Source: Ideonella alba (GTDB lineage Bacteria > Pseudomonadota > Gammaproteobacteria > Burkholderiales > Burkholderiaceae_C). From it: DNA of 64,000 bases. The stretch spans positions 1 to 64,000 of the forward strand of contig NZ_JAGQDF010000006.1 of NCBI RefSeq assembly GCF_018069875.1, written 5' to 3'. The notes below the pieces were generated by a model that worked only from the letters and a program-made list of their open reading frames with translations, was not told the origin of the DNA and searched no databases. How positions within the stretch are numbered: the stretch's first letter is position 1; each line of letters opens with the position of its first letter. This document shows positions 1 to 8,566 of this stretch, in pieces. The translations under genes and the position numbers were made by a program.

Positions 1-77
1 TGGACGGATGATGACCTAAGCCGGGAAGCGGGCCAAGTGCCATGACGGTGGGCGTCGGTTCCAGCGAGGGGTTAGGC
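1..77 (-). repeat. Partial attC-like recombination site at window edge
   Basis: The plus strand ends in GTTAGGC at 71-77 after a GC-rich stretch with the sequence pattern of the two complete sites at 570-680 and 1240-1365. In cassette (minus-strand) orientation this is the R'' side of the attC that follows the cassette gene at 109-549. The other end lies outside the window, so the cassette array continues to the left. Confidence 0.6.
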
Positions 78-108
78 CTCGCCGGGGTGGCACCGTTGCT
101 GCGTGGCG

Positions 109-549
109 CTACCAGAGTTTCCACCATGGTTTGCGGTTGGCATTCGCCTGTGCTGCGCATGCGTTGAGCCGGGACTGCTCTCGTGCGCCAAACTCTTGTA
201 GCCAGCCGGCAAACTGCACACGCTCCCTCTCACCTTCAGCTGTAGAAGAAAAGAACTTCACCAGCAAGGGATGATGCTGCGCAAGCCACTCAACCGGAAT
301 TCGAGAAGCTTGAGTGGCGCTGTCGTCGGATGTGAAGTAGGCGACCAGGCCATTCAGAAACCGCCTGTCGTCGGGCTTCCCAGGAGGAGCGACCTGAACG
401 TACTGCTCTTGGCCATGCTCCCCGACCAAATGGACTCGGAGTTCTCGGCTCTCAAACACTCGAACGGTAAGTCCAGGTGATTGCCGCTCATTGCTGGGAA
501 GCTCGATGAGTCCGTGATTTGCAAGGTAGTCGGCAAAGGCGTCTGGCAT
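109..549 (-). CDS. Integron cassette gene, hypothetical protein
   Basis: About 146 residues from the ATG at 549 (MPDAFADYL...). An upstream in-frame start at 666 would run through the attC site, so the 549 start is preferred. The protein is mostly charged, shows no signal peptide or membrane segment, and ends in a basic, Trp-rich tail (KPWWKLW). I recognise no family. Its position between two attC-like sites, in the same orientation as the other two cassette genes, marks it as the third cassette from the integrase. Cassette proteins of unknown function are common in chromosomal integrons. Confidence 0.65.
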   Translation of the reverse strand: MPDAFADYLANHGLIELPSNERQSPGLTVRVFESRELRVHLVGEHGQEQYVQVAPPGKPDDRRFLNGLVAYFTSDDSATQASRIPVEWLAQHHPLLVKFFSSTAEGERERVQFAGWLQEFGAREQSRLNACAAQANANRKPWWKLW

Positions 550-569
550 GTGCGGCGCTTTTCTGCGAG

Positions 570-680
570 GTCTAACGTTGAAGCTGAGCGGCCGAAGACA
601 ACTGGCCGCGCGCAGCGATGATGAACTGGTGAGCGTAGCGCGGCCAGTTGGCGGAGGTCCACTCAAGCGCCCTGTTAGCC
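570..680 (-). repeat. attC recombination site
   Basis: About 111 bp bounded on the plus strand by GTCTAAC (570-576) and GTTAGCC (674-680). Inside are extended complementary arms, including AACTGGCCGCGC and its inverse, around a short unpaired centre. This is the imperfect inverted-repeat architecture of attC, which folds as single-stranded DNA for IntI recognition. Read on the minus strand, the G-TTAGAC box supplies the recombination point. It separates the cassettes at 109-549 and 682-1224. Confidence 0.8.
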
Positions 681-681
681 A

Positions 682-1224
682 TCACTCTTCTCTGTCTAGC
701 GTTTGGCCGGCAGCACCAATTCCCAGTGGACTCTGAAGCACGTAGTAATGCTCACCAAGCAGCATTGCGACTACACCACGCGCGCGACTGTAGTAGAAGA
801 CGCGCTGGCGCCCTGCGTCGCTGGTTTGAACGATCGCGAGCACGTTGCCAATTGCCGAACCTGCCAATTGGAAGTCCTTGGATAGGCCAGTGCACTGGTA
901 ATGAAATCCTGGCCTCCGCCATTCCTTGAGCGGCTCGCAGGCATTTCGCGGCATCTCAAACGAGAGATAGCGCGAAATCATGCAGAAGCCGCCATCGTCG
1001 CTATCACAGCGCGACACTTCAAAGAGGATATCGAAGACGCGAAATCCATTGGACCTCATCTCGAGTCCGATGTCGGAACGCACATCGTTCTCTCCGATGC
1101 GCGGCACCGCCCTGTACATGGAGTCGTGAGTAACGTTGAAAGGCGCTGCTGCCGATGCGCTATGGATACACCAGATCAGCAGCATCTCAGCGAATTTCCT
1201 GCCTGCGGTCGCGCTCAGTGGCAT
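682..1224 (-). CDS. Integron cassette gene, probable exported hypothetical protein
   Basis: 180 residues. The N-terminus carries a basic stretch, a short hydrophobic segment (MLLIWCIHSASA, residues 14-25) and an Ala-rich cleavage-like site (SASAAA), so export across the inner membrane is likely. The mature part has no domain I recognise. It is the second cassette from the integrase, bracketed by attC sites at 570-680 and 1240-1365, and its stop codon lies just beside the attC end, as is typical for cassette genes. Expression would depend on an upstream cassette promoter. Confidence 0.65.
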   Translation of the reverse strand: MPLSATAGRKFAEMLLIWCIHSASAAAPFNVTHDSMYRAVPRIGENDVRSDIGLEMRSNGFRVFDILFEVSRCDSDDGGFCMISRYLSFEMPRNACEPLKEWRRPGFHYQCTGLSKDFQLAGSAIGNVLAIVQTSDAGRQRVFYYSRARGVVAMLLGEHYYVLQSPLGIGAAGQTLDREE

Positions 1225-1239
1225 GGCGGTTGGATTGAT

Positions 1240-1365
1240 GGCTAACGCTTGAGCTGAGGGGCCGACGCCGGCGTGGCGCTTGGCCCGACGGCCGGATGAT
1301 GGACCACACCGGCTGGTGGGCCAAGTGCCACGCCGGTGGAGGTCCGCTCCAGCGAAGGGTTAGGC
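1240..1365 (-). repeat. attC recombination site
   Basis: About 126 bp bounded on the plus strand by GGCTAAC (1240-1246) and GTTAGGC (1359-1365). Long internal complementary arms (for example GCCGGCGTGGCGCTTGGCCC near the left end, matched by GGGCCAAGTGCCACGCCGG near the right) make an imperfect hairpin. The TAA stop of the first cassette gene overlaps its GTTAGGC box. The site resembles the partial attC at 1-77 more than the one at 570-680, as expected for a family of related sites in one integron. Confidence 0.8.
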
Positions 1366-1872
1366 CGCTGTGGGGCCACGGTCGATATGCCGTTCGGCGG
1401 CCGCTTTGAGCATGGGCCAGTCCACAAGGCTCTTTGCAGCTTCAGCATGGCCTTGTGACGCCGCAGCATTGAGGAGCGATTCAGCCCTGAGCAATGCTTC
1501 GAGCGAGCGCATCCGCATTGCCTGTGAATGCAACTCAATGAAGAGGTGGAACTGTGCGTCTGCGTCGTTGGCCCTGGCTTGTTCCTCAAGCTCCGCAACG
1601 TACTCGGAGTGCGCTATGGCTGACTCGGCCGGGTAGTCGCGAATGTTGACTTTCTTGATGGCGCCGAGATCAAGAAGCGAGAAGGCCATGCCACCCAGTG
1701 TTTTCTCCGCCTCGTCCGGAGGGAGAGACTTGAAGTACTCGACCTCTGGGCACACACCGTCAAAGGCATCCCGCCGCAGCGAGGCCGTGTCACTTGAGTT
1801 GACTGAGTAGAAGATGAACTTCTGCTTGTCTTCGTCGTAGTGAATTAGGAGGTCGTTCTTCTCGCGAGGCAT
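1360..1872 (-). CDS. Integron cassette gene, Sel1/TPR-like hypothetical protein
   Basis: 170 residues, the first cassette next to attI. The N-terminal half is unrecognised. Residues ~105-155 (DADAQFHLF..., AESLLNAAASQGHAEA) have the Ala/Gly pattern of one or two Sel1-like helical repeats, which usually mediate protein contacts. No signal peptide is visible. The start at 1872 lies 18 bp from the GCCTAAC box at the attI junction, and the stop overlaps the next attC. As first cassette it is the one most likely to be expressed. Confidence 0.65.
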   Translation of the reverse strand: MPREKNDLLIHYDEDKQKFIFYSVNSSDTASLRRDAFDGVCPEVEYFKSLPPDEAEKTLGGMAFSLLDLGAIKKVNIRDYPAESAIAHSEYVAELEEQARANDADAQFHLFIELHSQAMRMRSLEALLRAESLLNAAASQGHAEAAKSLVDWPMLKAAAERHIDRGPTAA

Positions 1873-1884
1873 GGAGTGTGTGTA

Positions 1885-2000
1885 TCAGCGGCCTAACGTG
1901 TTTTGGGGATCAACAGCCTGCGCCACTATTGGACCACTGCGCCCTAAGATGGCCGCCGTTGGCAATCGCAAGTGCCTGTCGCATCTGTCTTTTTCCCTGG
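1885..2000. other. attI region of the integron
   Basis: The gene-free segment between the first cassette and intI begins with GCCTAAC (1891-1897), the complement of the G-TTAGGC crossover box. By position this is attI, where incoming cassettes insert. I cannot define the accessory IntI-binding sites from sequence alone. Confidence 0.55.
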
Positions 2001-2001
2001 C

Positions 2002-2030
2002 TTGACTGGCTTTTTATCCAGTATTAAATT
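2002..2030 (+). promoter_or_regulatory. Predicted intI promoter overlapped by a LexA-like SOS box
   Basis: TTGACT at 2002-2007 and TAAATT at 2025-2030 make a sigma-70-like promoter with a 17-bp spacer, about 70 bp upstream of the intI ATG. CTG-N10-CAG at 2006-2021, with a T-rich centre and flanking GA/TA, matches about 14 of 20 positions of the E. coli LexA consensus. LexA control of intI is established for class 1 and Vibrio integrons, so SOS-induced integrase expression is a reasonable inference here. Confidence 0.6.
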
Positions 2031-2100
2031 TGGCGCGAAAACCGGCGCCTGTTACAAAACATTCTGCAGCGCAGCCGGGGGTTTGCCAAGGGAGGCAACG

Positions 2101-3180
2101 ATGGCAGAAAAGGCCGTGGCGTCCGCGGCGGCAGGGCCGCGTCTGCTGGACCGGCTGCGTGCGCGCATCCGGGCCAAGCACTACAGCCTGCGCACCGAGC
2201 AGGCTTATGTGTTCTGGTGCCGGGCGTTCATCCGCTTCCATGGGCTTCGCCATCCGGCGCAGATGGGCGGGCCCGAGGTCGAAGCCTACCTGACCCACCT
2301 GGCCGCTGATCGCGGGTTGTCGCCGTCCAGCCATGGGCAGGCCTTGTCGGCACTGCTGTTCCTCTATGGCGAGGTCCTGGGTCTGCAACTGCCCTGGATG
2401 GACGAGATCGGTCGGCCGGTGCCGCCCAAGCGTTTGCCTGTGGTGCTCTCGGTGCAGGAGGTGAGCAGCGTGTTGGCGGAACTGGAGGGCGTGAACCGCT
2501 TGCTCGCGCAGCTGCTGTACGGCACCGGTCTGCGCATCTCCGAGGCCCTGCGCCTGCGCGTCAAGGATGTCGACTTCACCCACCGCGCCATCATCGTGCG
2601 TTCGGGCAAGGGCGACAAGGACCGGGTGGTGATGCTGCCCGCCAGTCTGGCTGCCGCGCTGCGCGAGCAACTGGCCCAGGCCAGGGCCCTGTGGGCCGAC
2701 GATGCGGCGCACGACCGGGGCGGGGTCGAGTTGCCGCATGCGCTGGCGCGCAAATACCCGCGAGCGCCGCAGAGCTGGGCCTGGTTCTGGGTGTTCCCGC
2801 AGGACCGGCACAGCACCGACCCGCGCACCGGCGTGATCCGCCGACACCACCTGTTTGATCAAAGCTTCCAGCGCGCCTTCAAGCGCGCCGTCCAGTCCGC
2901 CGGCATTGCCCGCCCCGCCACCCCGCACACGCTGCGCCACTGTTTTGCCACGCACCTGCTGCAGTCGGGCGCCGACATCCGCACGGTGCAGGAGTTGCTG
3001 GGCCATGCGGATGTGTCCACCACGATGATCTACACGCATGTGCTGAAGGTGGGCGGCCTGGGTTCGCGCAGCCCCTTGGACGCGCTTCAGCTGCCGCCGG
3101 CCCCGATGATGCAACTCCCAAAGTCAGATCGCAAACCACCCGTCAACGCCCTCGTCTTCCCTGAATTACCCAGCGCCTGA
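2101..3180 (+). CDS. intI: Integron integrase, tyrosine recombinase
   Basis: 359 residues from the ATG at 2101, which has a GGGAGG Shine-Dalgarno upstream. An in-frame GTG at 1972 is less likely because it would place the promoter inside the gene. It recombines attI and attC sites to insert, excise and reorder cassettes. All tyrosine recombinase landmarks are visible: the N-terminal SAM-like domain, first catalytic Arg ([14 protein letters not shown]), Lys (SGKGDKDR), [15 protein letters not shown] and the Tyr nucleophile in MIYTHV. The insert with [20 protein letters not shown] between the Lys and HxxR boxes is the patch that separates IntI from other Xer-like recombinases. It is divergent from the cassettes, as in all integrons. 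No frameshift or stop interrupts it, so it looks active. Confidence 0.95.
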   Translation: MAEKAVASAAAGPRLLDRLRARIRAKHYSLRTEQAYVFWCRAFIRFHGLRHPAQMGGPEVEAYLTHLAADRGLSPSSHGQALSALLFLYGEVLGLQLPWMDEIGRPVPPKRLPVVLSVQEVSSVLAELEGVNRLLAQLLYGTGLRISEALRLRVKDVDFTHRAIIVRSGKGDKDRVVMLPASLAAALREQLAQARALWADDAAHDRGGVELPHALARKYPRAPQSWAWFWVFPQDRHSTDPRTGVIRRHHLFDQSFQRAFKRAVQSAGIARPATPHTLRHCFATHLLQSGADIRTVQELLGHADVSTTMIYTHVLKVGGLGSRSPLDALQLPPAPMMQLPKSDRKPPVNALVFPELPSA

Positions 3181-3185
3181 CAGAG

Positions 3186-3204
3186 ATTTTGTGATCACAT
3201 CAAT
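3186..3204. promoter_or_regulatory. Candidate GntR-family operator upstream of the 3228-8263 operon
   Basis: TTTTGTGATCACATCAA contains the perfect palindrome GTGATCAC (3191-3198), 30 bp before the first ATG of the operon. FCD-type GntR regulators bind short palindromes of this size, and the operon's last gene encodes one. The assignment is inference. Confidence 0.35.
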
Positions 3205-3227
3205 GCCAATCGGCTACACTGCCAGGC

Positions 3228-4562
3228 ATGGACACCCCCCTGCACGACTTCCTCTCACGCCACCGCATCCACGAGGTCGAGTGCGTGATCCCGGACATGA
3301 CCGGCATCGCCCGCGGCAAGATCCTGCCGCGCGATCTGTTCCTGGCCAGCGGCGAGATGCGCATTCCCAAGAGCGTGCTGCTGAACACGGTGAACGGCCA
3401 GCAGCCCGACAACGGCCCCTTCGTGGGCGACACCGACCCCGACATGGTCTGCAAGCCCGATGCCGCCACCGTGCGCATCGTGCCCTGGGCCGCCGAGCCG
3501 GTGGCGGTGGTGATCCACGACTGCGAGGAGTGGGACGGCCGCCCGGTGCAGTTGTCGCCGCGTGCGGTGCTGCGCCGCGTGCTGGCGCTGTACGAACGCC
3601 AGGGCTGGAAGCCGGTGGTCGCCCCCGAGATGGAGTTCTACCTGGTGGCCCGCCAGCAGAACCCGCACGAGCCGCTGCAGCCGCCGCTGGGCCGCACCGG
3701 CAAGCCCGAGGTGGGTCGGCAGAGCTACTCGATTGACGCCGTCAATGACTTCGACCCCTTCTTCATGGAGCTGTCCAACTTCTGCGACCAGCACCAGCTG
3801 GGCGTCGAGACACTGATCCACGAAGCCGGCCCCGGCCAGATGGAGATCAACTTCAGCCACGGCGAACCGCTGGAGCTGGCCGACCGCGTGTTCCTGTTCA
3901 AGCGCGCAGTGCGCGAGACCGCGCTGCGCCACGGCGTGTTCGCCACCTTCATGGCCAAGCCGATGGAAGGCGAGCCGGGCAGCGCGATGCACATCCATCA
4001 AAGCATCGTCGATGTCGACGGCGCCAACATCTTCAGCCGGGCCGATGGCGGCCCGTCGGAGCTGTTCCACCACTTCATCGGCGGGCTGCAGACCTACATC
4101 CCGCAGGTCATGCCGATGTTCGCGCCCTACGTCAATTCGTACCGCCGGCTGGCACCCTACATGTCGGCGCCCATCAATGTGCGCTGGGGCGATGACAACC
4201 GCACCTGCGGCATCCGCATCCCAAAGTCAGGCCCGGCCGCGCGTCGCGTGGAGAACCGCGTGCCCGGCGTGGACGCCAACCCCTACCTGGCGATGGCCGC
4301 CACGCTGGCCTGCGGCTGGCTGGGCCTGCAGGGCGGCCTGCAGCCCAGCGAGCCCACCCAGGGCAGCGCCTGGAACGTCAGCCACGAGCTGCCGCGCCAC
4401 CTGGAAGATGCGATCGAGGCCATGCGCGCCTGCGAGCCCATGAAGGAGATCCTGGGCGAGACCTTTGTCGATGCCTTCTGCGCCGTCAAGGAGCTGGAAT
4501 ACGCCACCTACAACCGCGTCATCAGCAGCTGGGAGCGCGAGCATCTGCTGCTGTTGGTCTAG
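3228..4562 (+). CDS. Glutamine synthetase family protein, PuuA-like gamma-glutamyl-amine ligase
   Basis: 444 residues, the usual length of the GlnA-III/PuuA branch and shorter than true GlnA. This family ligates glutamate to amines such as putrescine or ethanolamine with ATP. Visible family boxes are the start IPDMTGIARGK (~residues 22-32), the metal-binding PEMEFYL, the catalytic region GPGQMEINFSH, the ATP-binding GSAMHIHQS and the RRVENRVPG segment. It leads an operon with an aminotransferase, two short-chain dehydrogenases and a GntR regulator, which points to catabolism of an amine or amino acid. The substrate cannot be read from the sequence. Confidence 0.85.
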   Translation: MDTPLHDFLSRHRIHEVECVIPDMTGIARGKILPRDLFLASGEMRIPKSVLLNTVNGQQPDNGPFVGDTDPDMVCKPDAATVRIVPWAAEPVAVVIHDCEEWDGRPVQLSPRAVLRRVLALYERQGWKPVVAPEMEFYLVARQQNPHEPLQPPLGRTGKPEVGRQSYSIDAVNDFDPFFMELSNFCDQHQLGVETLIHEAGPGQMEINFSHGEPLELADRVFLFKRAVRETALRHGVFATFMAKPMEGEPGSAMHIHQSIVDVDGANIFSRADGGPSELFHHFIGGLQTYIPQVMPMFAPYVNSYRRLAPYMSAPINVRWGDDNRTCGIRIPKSGPAARRVENRVPGVDANPYLAMAATLACGWLGLQGGLQPSEPTQGSAWNVSHELPRHLEDAIEAMRACEPMKEILGETFVDAFCAVKELEYATYNRVISSWEREHLLLLV

Positions 4563-4649
4563 AGGCGCAGCCAGATTCGCGGCTGCCGCCGAAAGGGCGG
4601 GCGCCTGCGGCGCCCCTCGCAGCCCCACATGTTCCCGGAGATTCGATTC

Positions 4650-6035
4650 ATGAGCGCACATGCCCCCCACCAGCGGCCAGACACTGGCGTGTCCCCGCTG
4701 AGTGTCCAAGCCCTCCTCGCCCGAGAGCGCGATCGCTATGCCCAGACACACCCGCGCTCGCGCGAGCTGGCCGGCCGCGCCGCCGAGCACCTGATGTTCG
4801 GCGTGCCGCTGCACTGGATGAACGACTGGGGCACGCCCTTCCCGCTGCAGGTGGCGCACGCCCAGGGCGCGCAGCTGACCGACGTGGACGGCCACACGCT
4901 GGTGGACTTCTGTCTGGGCGACACCGGCGCCATGTTCGGCCACTCGCCCGCGCCGGTGGCGGCCGCGCTGCAGCGCCAGGCCGCCGCCGGTCTGACCACC
5001 ATGCTGGCCAACGAGGACGGCGCGGTGGTCGCCCAGTTGCTGGCCGAGCGCTTCGGCCTGCCGCAGTGGCAATTCGCGATGACCGCCACCGATGCCAACC
5101 GCTTCGTGCTGCGCTGGCTGCGCGCTGCCACCGGCCGGCCGGTGCTGCTGGTCTTCAATGGCTGCTACCACGGCACGGTGGATGACGTCTTTGTCGACCT
5201 GATAGCCGGCCAGCCGGTGCAGCGCCCCAGCCTGCTGGGCCAGGTGCACGATCTGCTGCCCACCACCCGCGTGGTCGAGTTCAATGACCTGGCCGCACTG
5301 GAAGCCGCGCTGGCGCCCGGCGACGTGGCCTGCGTGCTGGCCGAGCCGGTGATGACCAACATCGGCATGGTGCTGCCGCAGCCGGGTTTCTGGGAAGCCG
5401 CGCAGGCCATCATCCGCCGCCACGGCACGCTGCTGGTGATGGACGAGACCCATACCCTCAGCAGCGGCCCGGGCGGCTACGCGCAGGCCCACGGCATCGC
5501 AGCCGATGCGGTGGTGGTGGGCAAGGCGCTGGGCGGCGGCATGCCTTGCGCCGCCTACGGTTTCACGGCCGATCTGGCCGCGCGCGCGCAGGCCGCCAAG
5601 CGCGCCGCGCCGCCGGGGCACTCGGGCATCGGCACCACACTCACCGCCAACCTGCTGGCCATGGCCGCCATGCGCGCCACGCTGGAGCAGTTGCTGCGGC
5701 CCGAGGTCTTTGCGCCCATGCACGCCCGCGCCGCCGCCCTGGCCGACGGCCTGCGTGCGCTGTTCCAGCGCCACGGCCTGCCCTGGTGCGTCACCCAGGT
5801 GGGCGCGCGCACCGAGTTCCAGTTCTGCGCCCAGCCGCCCCACAATGGCAGCGCCGCCGGTGCCGCCATGGACCCTACGCTGGAGCACGCGCTGCACCTG
5901 TACCTGCTCAACCGCGGCGTGCTGATCACGCCCTTCCACAACATGATGCTGGTCTGCCCCGACACCACCAACGCCGACCTCACCCGCCTGCTGCAGGCCA
6001 TGGACGGCGCCCTGAAGGAACTGGGCCGTGGCTGA
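4650..6035 (+). CDS. Class III PLP-dependent aminotransferase (GSA-aminomutase-like)
   Basis: 461 residues from the ATG at 4650, preceded by GGAG at good spacing; a start at 4629 is possible. The fold-type I class III signature is present: GCYHGTVDDV, LVMDETHTL and the PLP lysine in VVGKALGGG (Lys292). It resembles glutamate-1-semialdehyde aminomutase-like transaminases used in catabolism rather than haem synthesis, because it sits with a PuuA-like ligase and SDR dehydrogenases. A GC-rich hairpin at 4599-4615, without a T-run, lies in the gap after the ligase gene and may tune expression. The stop overlaps the next gene's start. Confidence 0.85.
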   Translation: MSAHAPHQRPDTGVSPLSVQALLARERDRYAQTHPRSRELAGRAAEHLMFGVPLHWMNDWGTPFPLQVAHAQGAQLTDVDGHTLVDFCLGDTGAMFGHSPAPVAAALQRQAAAGLTTMLANEDGAVVAQLLAERFGLPQWQFAMTATDANRFVLRWLRAATGRPVLLVFNGCYHGTVDDVFVDLIAGQPVQRPSLLGQVHDLLPTTRVVEFNDLAALEAALAPGDVACVLAEPVMTNIGMVLPQPGFWEAAQAIIRRHGTLLVMDETHTLSSGPGGYAQAHGIAADAVVVGKALGGGMPCAAYGFTADLAARAQAAKRAAPPGHSGIGTTLTANLLAMAAMRATLEQLLRPEVFAPMHARAAALADGLRALFQRHGLPWCVTQVGARTEFQFCAQPPHNGSAAGAAMDPTLEHALHLYLLNRGVLITPFHNMMLVCPDTTNADLTRLLQAMDGALKELGRG

Positions 6036-6825
6036 GTCCGTCGTCCAACACCCGCTGTTTCGCCTCAGTGGCCAGGTGGCGCTGGTCACCGGCGCCGGCA
6101 GCGAACACGGCATCGGCTTTGCCACTGCCCGGCTGCTGGCCGAACTGGGCTGCGAGGTGGCCTTGGCCGCCACCACCATGCGTGTGCACGACCGCGCCAA
6201 CGCGTTGCGCGAGCGCGGGCATGTGGCGCGCGGCTACGTGGCCGACCTCACCGATGCCGCCGCCGCCACCAACCTGGTGGCGCAGGTGCTGGCCGACGCG
6301 GGCCGGATCGACATCCTGGTGAACAACGCCGGCATGGCCCAGCAGGGCCAGGCCGAAGACTTCACGCCCCTGGCCGAACTGGACGACGCCCAGTGGCACG
6401 CCAGCATCGCCCGCAACCTGGACACCTGCTACCTGGTCACGCGGCGCGTGCTGCCTGGCATGCTGGCGCGCGGCCACGGCCGCATCGTCAACGTGTCCTC
6501 GGTCACCGGGCCGCTGGTCAGCAACCCGGGCGAGGCCGCCTACAGCGCCGCCAAGGCCGCCGTGGTAGGCCTGAGCCGGGCGCTGGCACTGGAAGTGGCC
6601 GGCCAGGGCGTCACCGTCAATTGCGTGGCCCCAGGCTGGGTGGCCACCGGTTCCACCACGCCCGAGGAAGCCCAGGCCGCCCGACACACGCCCATGGGCC
6701 GCGCCGGCACACCCGACGAAATGGCCGCCGCCATCGCCTTCCTGGCCATGCCGGGCGCCGCCTACATCCAGGGCGAGCTGCTGGTGGTCGATGGCGCCAA
6801 CTGCCTGCAGGAGCGCAAGGGATGA
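6028..6825 (+). CDS. Short-chain dehydrogenase/reductase (SDR)
   Basis: 265 residues starting with GTG inside the end of the aminotransferase gene (8-bp overlap). The cofactor-binding TGAGSEHGIG motif, NNAG, catalytic Ser (NVSSVTG) and Tyr172-xxx-Lys176 (YSAAK) are all present, so it should be an active NAD(P)-dependent classical SDR. In this operon it probably oxidises an alcohol or reduces a carbonyl made by the upstream transaminase. The substrate is unknown. Confidence 0.9.
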   Translation: MAESVVQHPLFRLSGQVALVTGAGSEHGIGFATARLLAELGCEVALAATTMRVHDRANALRERGHVARGYVADLTDAAAATNLVAQVLADAGRIDILVNNAGMAQQGQAEDFTPLAELDDAQWHASIARNLDTCYLVTRRVLPGMLARGHGRIVNVSSVTGPLVSNPGEAAYSAAKAAVVGLSRALALEVAGQGVTVNCVAPGWVATGSTTPEEAQAARHTPMGRAGTPDEMAAAIAFLAMPGAAYIQGELLVVDGANCLQERKG

Positions 6826-7601
6826 GTGTCTTCGCGCCCGACCTGATGCAGGGCCGCGTGGTGCTGGTCACCGGTGCCGCCGGCGGCGTGGGCGGCGCGC
6901 TGGCCGACCTGCTGGCCAGCCTGGGCGCGCGCCTGCTGCTGACCGACGTGCAGGCCGAACCGCTGCGGGCCCGCGCCCAGGCGCTGGGCGCCAGCGCGGT
7001 GGTGGCCGACCTGCGCGACAGCGCCCAGGCCGACCACCTGGTGCAGCAGGCGCTGGACCGCCACGGCCGCCTGGACGGCCTGGCCAACTGCGCCGGCCTG
7101 TGGGTGGAAGGGCCCAGCGAGCGCGCCACCGAGGCCGACTGGCAGCGCTGCATCGACGTCAACCTGAAGGCCGTGTTCTTCCTGTGCAGCCGCGCCATTC
7201 CGGCGCTCAGCGCCAGCCGCGGCGCGATCGTCAACATCGCCTCCGATGCCGGCGTGGTGGGCAACGCCGGCGCCGCCATCTACTGCGCCAGCAAGGGCGG
7301 CGTGGTGCTGATGAGCAAGGCACTGGCGCGCGAGTTGGCGCCGCAGGGCGTGCGCGTCAATGCACTGTGCCCCTCGGACATCGCCTCGCCGATGCTCGAC
7401 TTCCAGGCCCAGCGCTATGGCGAAGGCGACCCCGCCGCCTACCACCGCCGCCTGCTGGCCCACTACCCGCAGAGCGACGCGGCGCGTTTCCTCAGCCCGA
7501 TGGAGGTGGCGCAGCACGCGGTCTGGCTGCTGTCGCCCGCCTGCACGGGTGTCACCGGCGCTGCGGTGATGCTCGACTTTGGTCTGACCGCCGGCTACTG
7601 A
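6822..7601 (+). CDS. Short-chain dehydrogenase/reductase (SDR), second of the pair
   Basis: 259 residues with a 4-bp ATGA overlap with the preceding SDR. It has the TGAAGGVGG cofactor loop, a NCAG box in place of NNAG, Ser in NIASDAG and Tyr154-xxx-Lys158 (YCASK). It is clearly homologous to its neighbour but diverged, so the two may act on different substrates or successive steps. Translational coupling with both flanking genes is likely. Confidence 0.9.
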   Translation: MSVFAPDLMQGRVVLVTGAAGGVGGALADLLASLGARLLLTDVQAEPLRARAQALGASAVVADLRDSAQADHLVQQALDRHGRLDGLANCAGLWVEGPSERATEADWQRCIDVNLKAVFFLCSRAIPALSASRGAIVNIASDAGVVGNAGAAIYCASKGGVVLMSKALARELAPQGVRVNALCPSDIASPMLDFQAQRYGEGDPAAYHRRLLAHYPQSDAARFLSPMEVAQHAVWLLSPACTGVTGAAVMLDFGLTAGY

Positions 7602-8263
7602 TGAACCCCGCCGAGGATCCCAGCACAACCCAGCAGGACGAGGTCTACGCCCGCCTGCGCCAGTGGATCACCGTGGGCCGTTTCCTGCCCGGCGAGCGGC
7701 TGAAGATCCGCAACGTCGCAGCCGACCTGGGCGTGGGCCAGATGCCGGTGCGCGCCGCACTGCAACGCCTGGCCGCCGAGGGCGCATTGGTCAACATCCC
7801 CAACGCCGGCGTGGCCGTCCCGCGCCTGGGCGTGGCCGAGTTCGACGACCTGCTGCAGACCCGCATGCTGCTGGAAGGCGAGGCCGCCGAACGCGGCGCC
7901 GCGCGCCTGGACACCGCGCAGCGCAAGGCCCTGAAGGCCCTGTGCACCCGCATGGCCCAAGCCCTGGCCCGCGGCGACGCGACCGACTACCTGGCCGCCA
8001 ACGAGGACTTCCACGTCATCCTCTACCAGGCCGCGGGCTCGCCCACGCTGTGGCGCCTGATCGACACCCTGTGGCTGCAGGCCGGCCCCATCAGCAACCA
8101 GCTCTTCGACACCCCCGACGCCGCCCGCGTGCTGAACGACGCCCACGAGGCACTCATCAAGGCATTGGCGCGCAACGACAGCGCCGGAGTGCGCCGCGCG
8201 GTGGAGCAGGACATCTTCGTAGCCGGGCAGTTCCTGCGCCAGCGGTTACGTGACGGCAGCTAA
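7601..8263 (+). CDS. GntR family transcriptional regulator, FCD subfamily
   Basis: 220 residues. The start overlaps the SDR stop by one base (TGATG). Residues ~12-75 form the GntR winged helix (RLRQWITVGRFLPGERLKIRNVAADLGV... PVRAAL), and the rest is the all-helical FCD effector-binding domain that senses small carboxylates. As the last gene of the operon it most likely regulates it, possibly through the palindrome at 3191-3198. Confidence 0.9.
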   Translation: MNPAEDPSTTQQDEVYARLRQWITVGRFLPGERLKIRNVAADLGVGQMPVRAALQRLAAEGALVNIPNAGVAVPRLGVAEFDDLLQTRMLLEGEAAERGAARLDTAQRKALKALCTRMAQALARGDATDYLAANEDFHVILYQAAGSPTLWRLIDTLWLQAGPISNQLFDTPDAARVLNDAHEALIKALARNDSAGVRRAVEQDIFVAGQFLRQRLRDGS

Positions 8264-8301
8264 CTGCCCAAGGCAGTCATTGCGCGCAGATGTGGTCGAG
8301 G

Positions 8302-8517
8302 CGAGGTGGGGGAAAGGGGCCTCTCTCATGTCCCCCGGCCTGCGGCCTCCTCCTTGACTTCGTTCGACCCCTTTCCCCCACCTCGCTTGGCACCGTTTCG
8401 GGACTGCTCGCGCGAGCAGTGCGGGAACGTCGGTAGCGGGTGAGGGGGAGTTCGCTTGGCCGAAGTCAAGGAGGAGGCCGCAGGCCGGGGGACATGAGGA
8501 CAAGCGAACTCCCCCTC
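8302..8517. repeat. Nested inverted-repeat intergenic element
   Basis: Three perfect inverted repeats interlock in a gene-free stretch: 18 bp (8302-8319 with 8368-8385), 38 bp (8325-8362 with 8461-8498) and 16 bp (8443-8458 with 8502-8517). The first and third pairs each form a hairpin whose loop carries one arm of the 38-bp repeat, so the region can fold as two adjacent hairpins or as one long one. No ORF is convincing. It lies between an operon end and a convergent gene, as intergenic REP/ERIC-type repeats often do. Confidence 0.75.
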
Positions 8518-8566
8518 GGCCGCCGCGCCACACCGTCGCAGTCAACCCAACGGCCGGTCAGGGAAG

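Noticed and set aside
2014-3114. Minus-strand ORF opposite intI
   Set aside because: Antisense shadow of a clear tyrosine recombinase.
4227-6200. 657-codon minus-strand open frame
   Set aside because: It is a shadow of the ligase and aminotransferase genes, whose motifs are intact on the plus strand.
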